Assembly (NCBI GenBank): GCA_022701365.1
Contig: JAKUHH010000030.1
Location: 1,107-65,106 of the forward strand
Direction: 5' to 3'
DNA length: 64,000 nucleotides
DNA from: Mycocentrospora acerina
Taxonomy: Eukaryota > Ascomycota > Dothideomycetes > Pleosporales
The notes beneath the pieces are model-generated. The model was given only the letters and a program-made list of their open reading frames with translations, made no database searches and was not told the DNA's origin. Made by a program: the position numbers and the translations under genes. Below, piece after piece: positions 59,831-64,000 of this stretch. Within the stretch, counting starts at the first letter, position 1; each line of letters begins with the position of its first letter.

Positions 59831-61582
59831 CTAAACAAAGTTGCCGTCGCAATCAAAATTGCCATTAGTCTTGAAATTACAAGCACTCGGTACACCTCCA
59901 CCATTCACATCAACATCGTTGATCGTGATATTGCTACAGCTACCTTGACCGCAAAGAATATAGTAATCTCTTCCTTCCTCTGTAGCGGTACCAGTGACAT
60001 TTCTGATTGTGATATCTTGAATGATGACACCATTCGTCGGATTGCCTGTCGGACCACCGTTCAGGTAGTCTTGCTGAATATCGATACCATAGATTGAAAT
60101 ATTCTCAACCCTAATGTTCTCAAATAGGATGTTGGAGATGAAGCCAGTGGTGTTAGAATTGGATTTGATTCGTACACCGTTCTCGGCGTTGAGGACGACG
60201 GAATTGGTAAAGGACATATTGGTTACGTTGTTGTCTGCACAAAATGAGATCAGCCAACCGAATCATACTTGTGGGACACGGAATGTCATACTTGATTTAC
60301 CGCCCACGGAGCCGATAGAGAGACCATGGCTGCCATTGCAGTACATATTGTTAACCACGATGTTGTTACCGCTGGTTATGGCCACACAATCGTCTTGGTT
60401 GATGACAACGCTGTCGCGTACTTTGGTGTCATTTGTAGATCCCAAGTCAAACCCTAGAAACTGTAAGTACAATGACGTAACACCTTCAGGTGGGTTAACG
60501 TACCGTCACTATTGTGTGAAGCGGGCAAGCCTTTGGAACGGTTGTTTGGTGCATAACCAGCACTGTTGTTCAGCGTAATGTGGTGTATATCGATTCCAGC
60601 GCTATTGCTGATACTGAAGCAATGAACAGGGTAGTTTTGAATGTATATATCGTGGACAGAGCTTGACCCAAGGACTTTGGTTAGCTCAATAAAGTGATTA
60701 GGCCTGTGTAGATTGTTAGAATGAGTCAACTAATGCGCGCCAACAGATTCTGAAAAACTCACTTGGCAACACCGCCATTGCTGCCGAGACCATCCCACCA
60801 TGACTGGCCATTACCATCGAGAATAGCACCGTCTGCAGCGGTGATCTCAAGATTGGTACCACCAACCTTGATAAATGGGTAGTTGGCGTCAAAGTACTCC
60901 CAGAATGTGGTACCCTTGAAAATTACTTTGGTTCCCGTCTTCAATTTCGAAAGATCGATAGTTGAGTTTCCGGGAACAGTGATGCCATCAAGTGTAATTG
61001 AGGTACAAGCCGCTGTCGCAGCTGGAATCGCCGAATATGCTGTCACATAACACGCATCTGCAGACGCGATTGCAGTTGTAGGGGTTGCAGAGGACGACGA
61101 ACTGATGATAGAAGGCAATGATGGCGAAATTGTGATTGCTATCGAAGATGGCGAACTTGTACTTGTGATAGAAGATGATGAAATTGTGCTGGTGATCGGA
61201 ACGTCATCTTTTGAAGAAATTGCCACTGATGCTGTAGTTGTAGCTAATGCGCTGGTAGGTACAGCGGTTGGCTTCCCGCCGTTCAAGCAGGTGCAGGCGC
61301 TCGAGATTTTTGCCGGAACCTTCGACCATTGTGCAGCGAACGCAGGTATCGTGTGTGTCGGAGCCTTTGTATAAGCAGAACAAAATGGCTTTGCAACGAT
61401 AGCAAATAGCTCAAATAGCTCAAGACAGCTATCCTTGGTGCAAGTGGGTGCGGCACGATCTCGCAAAACAGCAGCTTGACCTGCAATGGCAAGAGCCAAA
61501 ACAGTTGATATGGCTGTAGAGGGAATAATCAGGATGTGGATGTCTCTATGGAGAGGATGAAATACAAACCTGTTGTTCGCAT
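59831..61582 (-). CDS. Secreted GH28 pectinase with Cys-rich N-terminal module
   Basis: Five exons: 61582-61570, 61513-60763, 60703-60504, 60453-60292 and 60234-59831; 509 residues. Exon 1 is only 13 nt and codes for MRTT; joining it to exon 2 makes a signal peptide (about residues 1-18). Next is a module of about 60 residues with six cysteines (from PTCTKDSC to SSACTC), a Ser/Thr-rich linker (about 85-155), and the right-handed beta-helix. GH28 catalytic motifs are NSDGFD (family NTD), QDDCVAI, SHGLSIG (family GHG) and VRIK; the Asp, Asp-Asp, His and Arg-Lys are all kept, while two neighbours differ. Such enzymes cleave polygalacturonan in plant cell walls; endo versus exo cannot be settled here. 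Confidence 0.9.
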
Positions 61583-63508
61583 ATTAGAAAACTCGATGAA
61601 TCAAGGTCGGTATTCCAACTACTAGTTTCTTAATTGTAAAACTTCCACGGCTTTATTCGACTCTTATATTGACTTTCAGCTGCAGGGTGTCTTGAACTGC
61701 TCTCGGGTAAAATCATGCAGGTTACCCTGTAGCGTTACCTTCCTGGCTCAAGAATCGAAGCCTTCCAAGCACTATCGCCAAGAGTAGTCAAGACGCATCA
61801 AGAAAATGTCAAGGCTTTGATTGCGACGCGACGCGATCCGGGGAGCCGTTGTGGATTGTGTGGAAGGTTGGGGTGCAGTGGAATTAAAAGCGGAGAAATT
61901 AATTTCCGTCCAGTTGCTAGCTGCCGAACGTGTCATATAATTGATTAAGGCCTGCTTCAAATGTAAGAGCCAAGATCTTTTTTTTGGGGGGGTAAAAGTT
62001 GCTCTCATGCTGTTGAGATTGAATCTTCTAACTAAGTTTCACAAGCTGGACCTAAGTGAAGCCGGTAAATCAATGTTTTCGTCGGTCCGGGAGGAAATAT
62101 TAGAACAACCCGATTAAATGTGATCCAAAATATCTCGTAACATTGGGTAAGCCACAAAAGCATGGTTTGTCCGTTAACTAAGAACATGAACCCTTTTCAG
62201 CCCTAGGCAAGGATGTGACGGACACCAACTTCCCATCTCGCGGTGAAACCCACCAAGTGGATAACGCGTAAATTTAATAGATCATTTTGTAGATGGAGGT
62301 CGTTTTCGAAATAAGCTGGATGTCAAATTAAGTTAATTGGATGGTATTTTGATGAGATGAGGAAAGAAGAGGATAGGAGTGGACTAGAGGAGTGCAAACC
62401 TGATGATTATATCATTGCGTGCACACTACCTATATGATAGTATAGATGAGGAAAGTCCGTGCTGAGTCATCACCTATTACCGCAACCAATAAACTTGTGG
62501 AGCCTTCATGGCGACCATCGCGAACTCTGTGCCCAACGTGCAAAACGATCGTTCATTCTTGAAAAGTTTTAATTGAATAGACACACCTTCAGGAACGAGC
62601 CACCCAAAATTGTGGGGTATCCTGCAAACTTCAATTCGATAGAACGAATTCAATAAGCGTTAAATGTTTATATTAAGCCTTAGTGTTTCGTTCAAAAGTC
62701 GGTATCGATCATGTTGCTTAGTGGCGAAGTCGATTGAAGTTGATTTCGTCAAAATTTTTGGCTTCTTTTACTCGTGTTTTAAATGCCAAAAATCATTGAC
62801 TCGTGGGCAAGTCCACCAGACATATTACGAATACCCTATGGGAGAGTATCTCTATCATTTAAGCTTGTGCTTTTGCAGGCGCTCTCGTTGTATTGTGACT
62901 CGTAGGCAGAATAGAGGAATGATCTCATCCTATAACTTGTAATTATTTACTCTGGTGCAGGCGGGCAGGCTGGAATTTTATCCACATTGAAGCAACCCGA
63001 ATATGTGAATTGGCTTCTTGAACAAGATGAAACTTGCGCATTATAACTTATATCGCCTATATTGTATGGAAAAGGATTTGTGAATATCCAGCCGTAGAAT
63101 CGAATCGTGGAAGTTTGACAAAACGTTGAGAGACACTGAGCTTGAGTCGTTTACAGAATGCGCGATCGAATGATAAACATCTACCTCGCGAAGGTTGTTC
63201 AAATTATCAGTGTAGTACAGCATATCAATATTGGAAATGGGTTATGAAATTATGCAACGAAGGAAAATCTTTCCTGCCTTTTGTGTGTACAACCAAGGCA
63301 AAACCTTGTCAATGTGCCATAGCTTTCACGTTGATTCAAGACTGCTCTTATCACAACAGTAAAAACATAAGAAAAAGATTTAAATGAGATTAGATGGAAC
63401 AATATGATAGAATTGATCCTAGGAATGATTTGGGCTCAGATGACGCAAAACAATGTTGAACCGTGTGTACAAAGTTAAACAATTGGATCAGTCCGATGCC
63501 GTTACGCT
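61583..63508. other. Pectinase promoter and CDF 3' flank; no gene seen
   Basis: Contains the pectinase promoter at its left end and the 3' flank of the cation transporter at its right. A GGGGGGG run sits at about 61985-61992. Short frames only. Confidence 0.45.
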
Positions 63509-64000
63509 TCAAGACATCTCCTTCTTAGAAAAGAGGCGAAGTGCTCTAACACGTTCTTTTATAGATCGATTCTGTGTGACTTCATACAAAGGTTTATGTT
63601 CTTCCTTAATATCATGTTCATTCTCGTAGTCAACATGGACGTATGCCCGCTCAACGTCTGCGAGGCCTGTCATTATGAGCGGATGATTCATCAAGTAATT
63701 TGGAATTTTTTAACTCACCCTCAAGCTTCCGCTGAAGCGTCTGACTCACATCGTGAGTTATCTTTAGCGGTAGGTCTTCATCCATGACAATGTCTACTTC
63801 AACGTAGTAGTTTTGTCCAGCATGATATGCGCGACACTGTGATTGCGTCAGTAGCTGTGGATATATGCTTCAAAACAATGATTAAGTACCGTGTCGACTT
63901 TCTGAATGCGCGGATCATGGGTCAAGACTAGATAGACCAACTTTGAGATAAACTCTTTAGGTGCAGATTTGCCTACTAGAAGCCACACGTGGTCAAAAGC
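63509..64000 (-). CDS. Cation diffusion facilitator, 3' part only (truncated by window end)
   Basis: Three terminal exons are visible: from the window edge to 63890, 63836-63719 and 63666-63509; the N-terminal membrane domain lies beyond 64000. The 128 visible residues are the cytosolic C-terminal domain: LLVGKSAPKEF, THDPRIQKVDT, CRAYHAGQNYYVEVDIVMDE, LADVERAYVHVDYE and EEHKPLYEV, the ferredoxin-like fold of fungal CDF proteins. These carriers move Zn, Mn or Fe out of the cytosol against protons. Metal specificity depends on the missing part. Introns (GTACTT..CACAG and GTGAGT..GACAG) keep the frame. Confidence 0.88.

Noticed and set aside
1..64000. CRISPR arrays, operons with ribosome binding sites, PKS/NRPS/terpene synthase genes
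   Set aside because: None seen; the DNA is fungal nuclear and all cluster genes are tailoring or catabolic enzymes.

Overview
The window looks like nuclear DNA of a filamentous ascomycete (Pezizomycotina; a leotiomycete would fit, but genus is not decidable here). Evidence: genes with many short GT-AG introns (43-80 nt, usually with a CTAAC/CTGAC branch site), Zn2Cys6 regulators, fungal enzyme families, peroxisomal tripeptides, and TpA-saturated repeat relics typical of repeat-induced point mutation (RIP). All exon structures were read by eye from splice signals and reading-frame continuity; none is backed by transcripts.

Region 1 (1-8.4 kb) is an AT-rich, RIP-decayed compartment. It holds a minus-strand relic with an OrsD-type zinc-finger reading, a pair of direct LTR-like repeats about 4.1 kb apart, a wrecked copy of a short-chain reductase gene and, between the repeats, one apparently intact two-exon gene for a small secreted protein.

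Region 2 (8.4-25.3 kb) is gene-poor: an HSL-type esterase, an unidentified nonsense-riddled relic (about 12-13 kb), an aldo-keto reductase, an NmrA-like reductase, a pseudogene that is the better-preserved sister of the wrecked reductase copy at 5.7 kb, a secreted metallo-beta-lactamase-fold protein and an MFS transporter.

Region 3 (27.1-55.8 kb) is a dense cluster that resembles a catabolic cluster for an aromatic or acyl compound: cyclase-family hydrolase, peroxisomal (SKL) acyl-CoA ligase, PRISE-type reductase, Zn2Cys6 regulator 1, alpha/beta hydrolase, peroxisomal (AKL) aldehyde dehydrogenase, small dimeric-barrel protein, FAD monooxygenase, cytochrome P450, acyl-CoA dehydrogenase, PLP aminotransferase, Zn2Cys6 regulator 2 and a fumarylacetoacetase-alpha/beta-hydrolase fusion. 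It contains no PKS, NRPS or terpene synthase. Two promoter palindromes mark it: a TTCCG-N5/6-CGGAA type near the cyclase, regulator 1, monooxygenase and P450/dehydrogenase promoters, and a 16-18 bp CGGCGAT-AA-ATCGCCG palindrome only before the aminotransferase and regulator 2. This suggests two regulons side by side.

Region 4 (55.8-64 kb) holds a 435-bp MITE-like element with GC-rich terminal inverted repeats, a modular GH28 pectinase and the 3' end of a cation diffusion facilitator running off the window.
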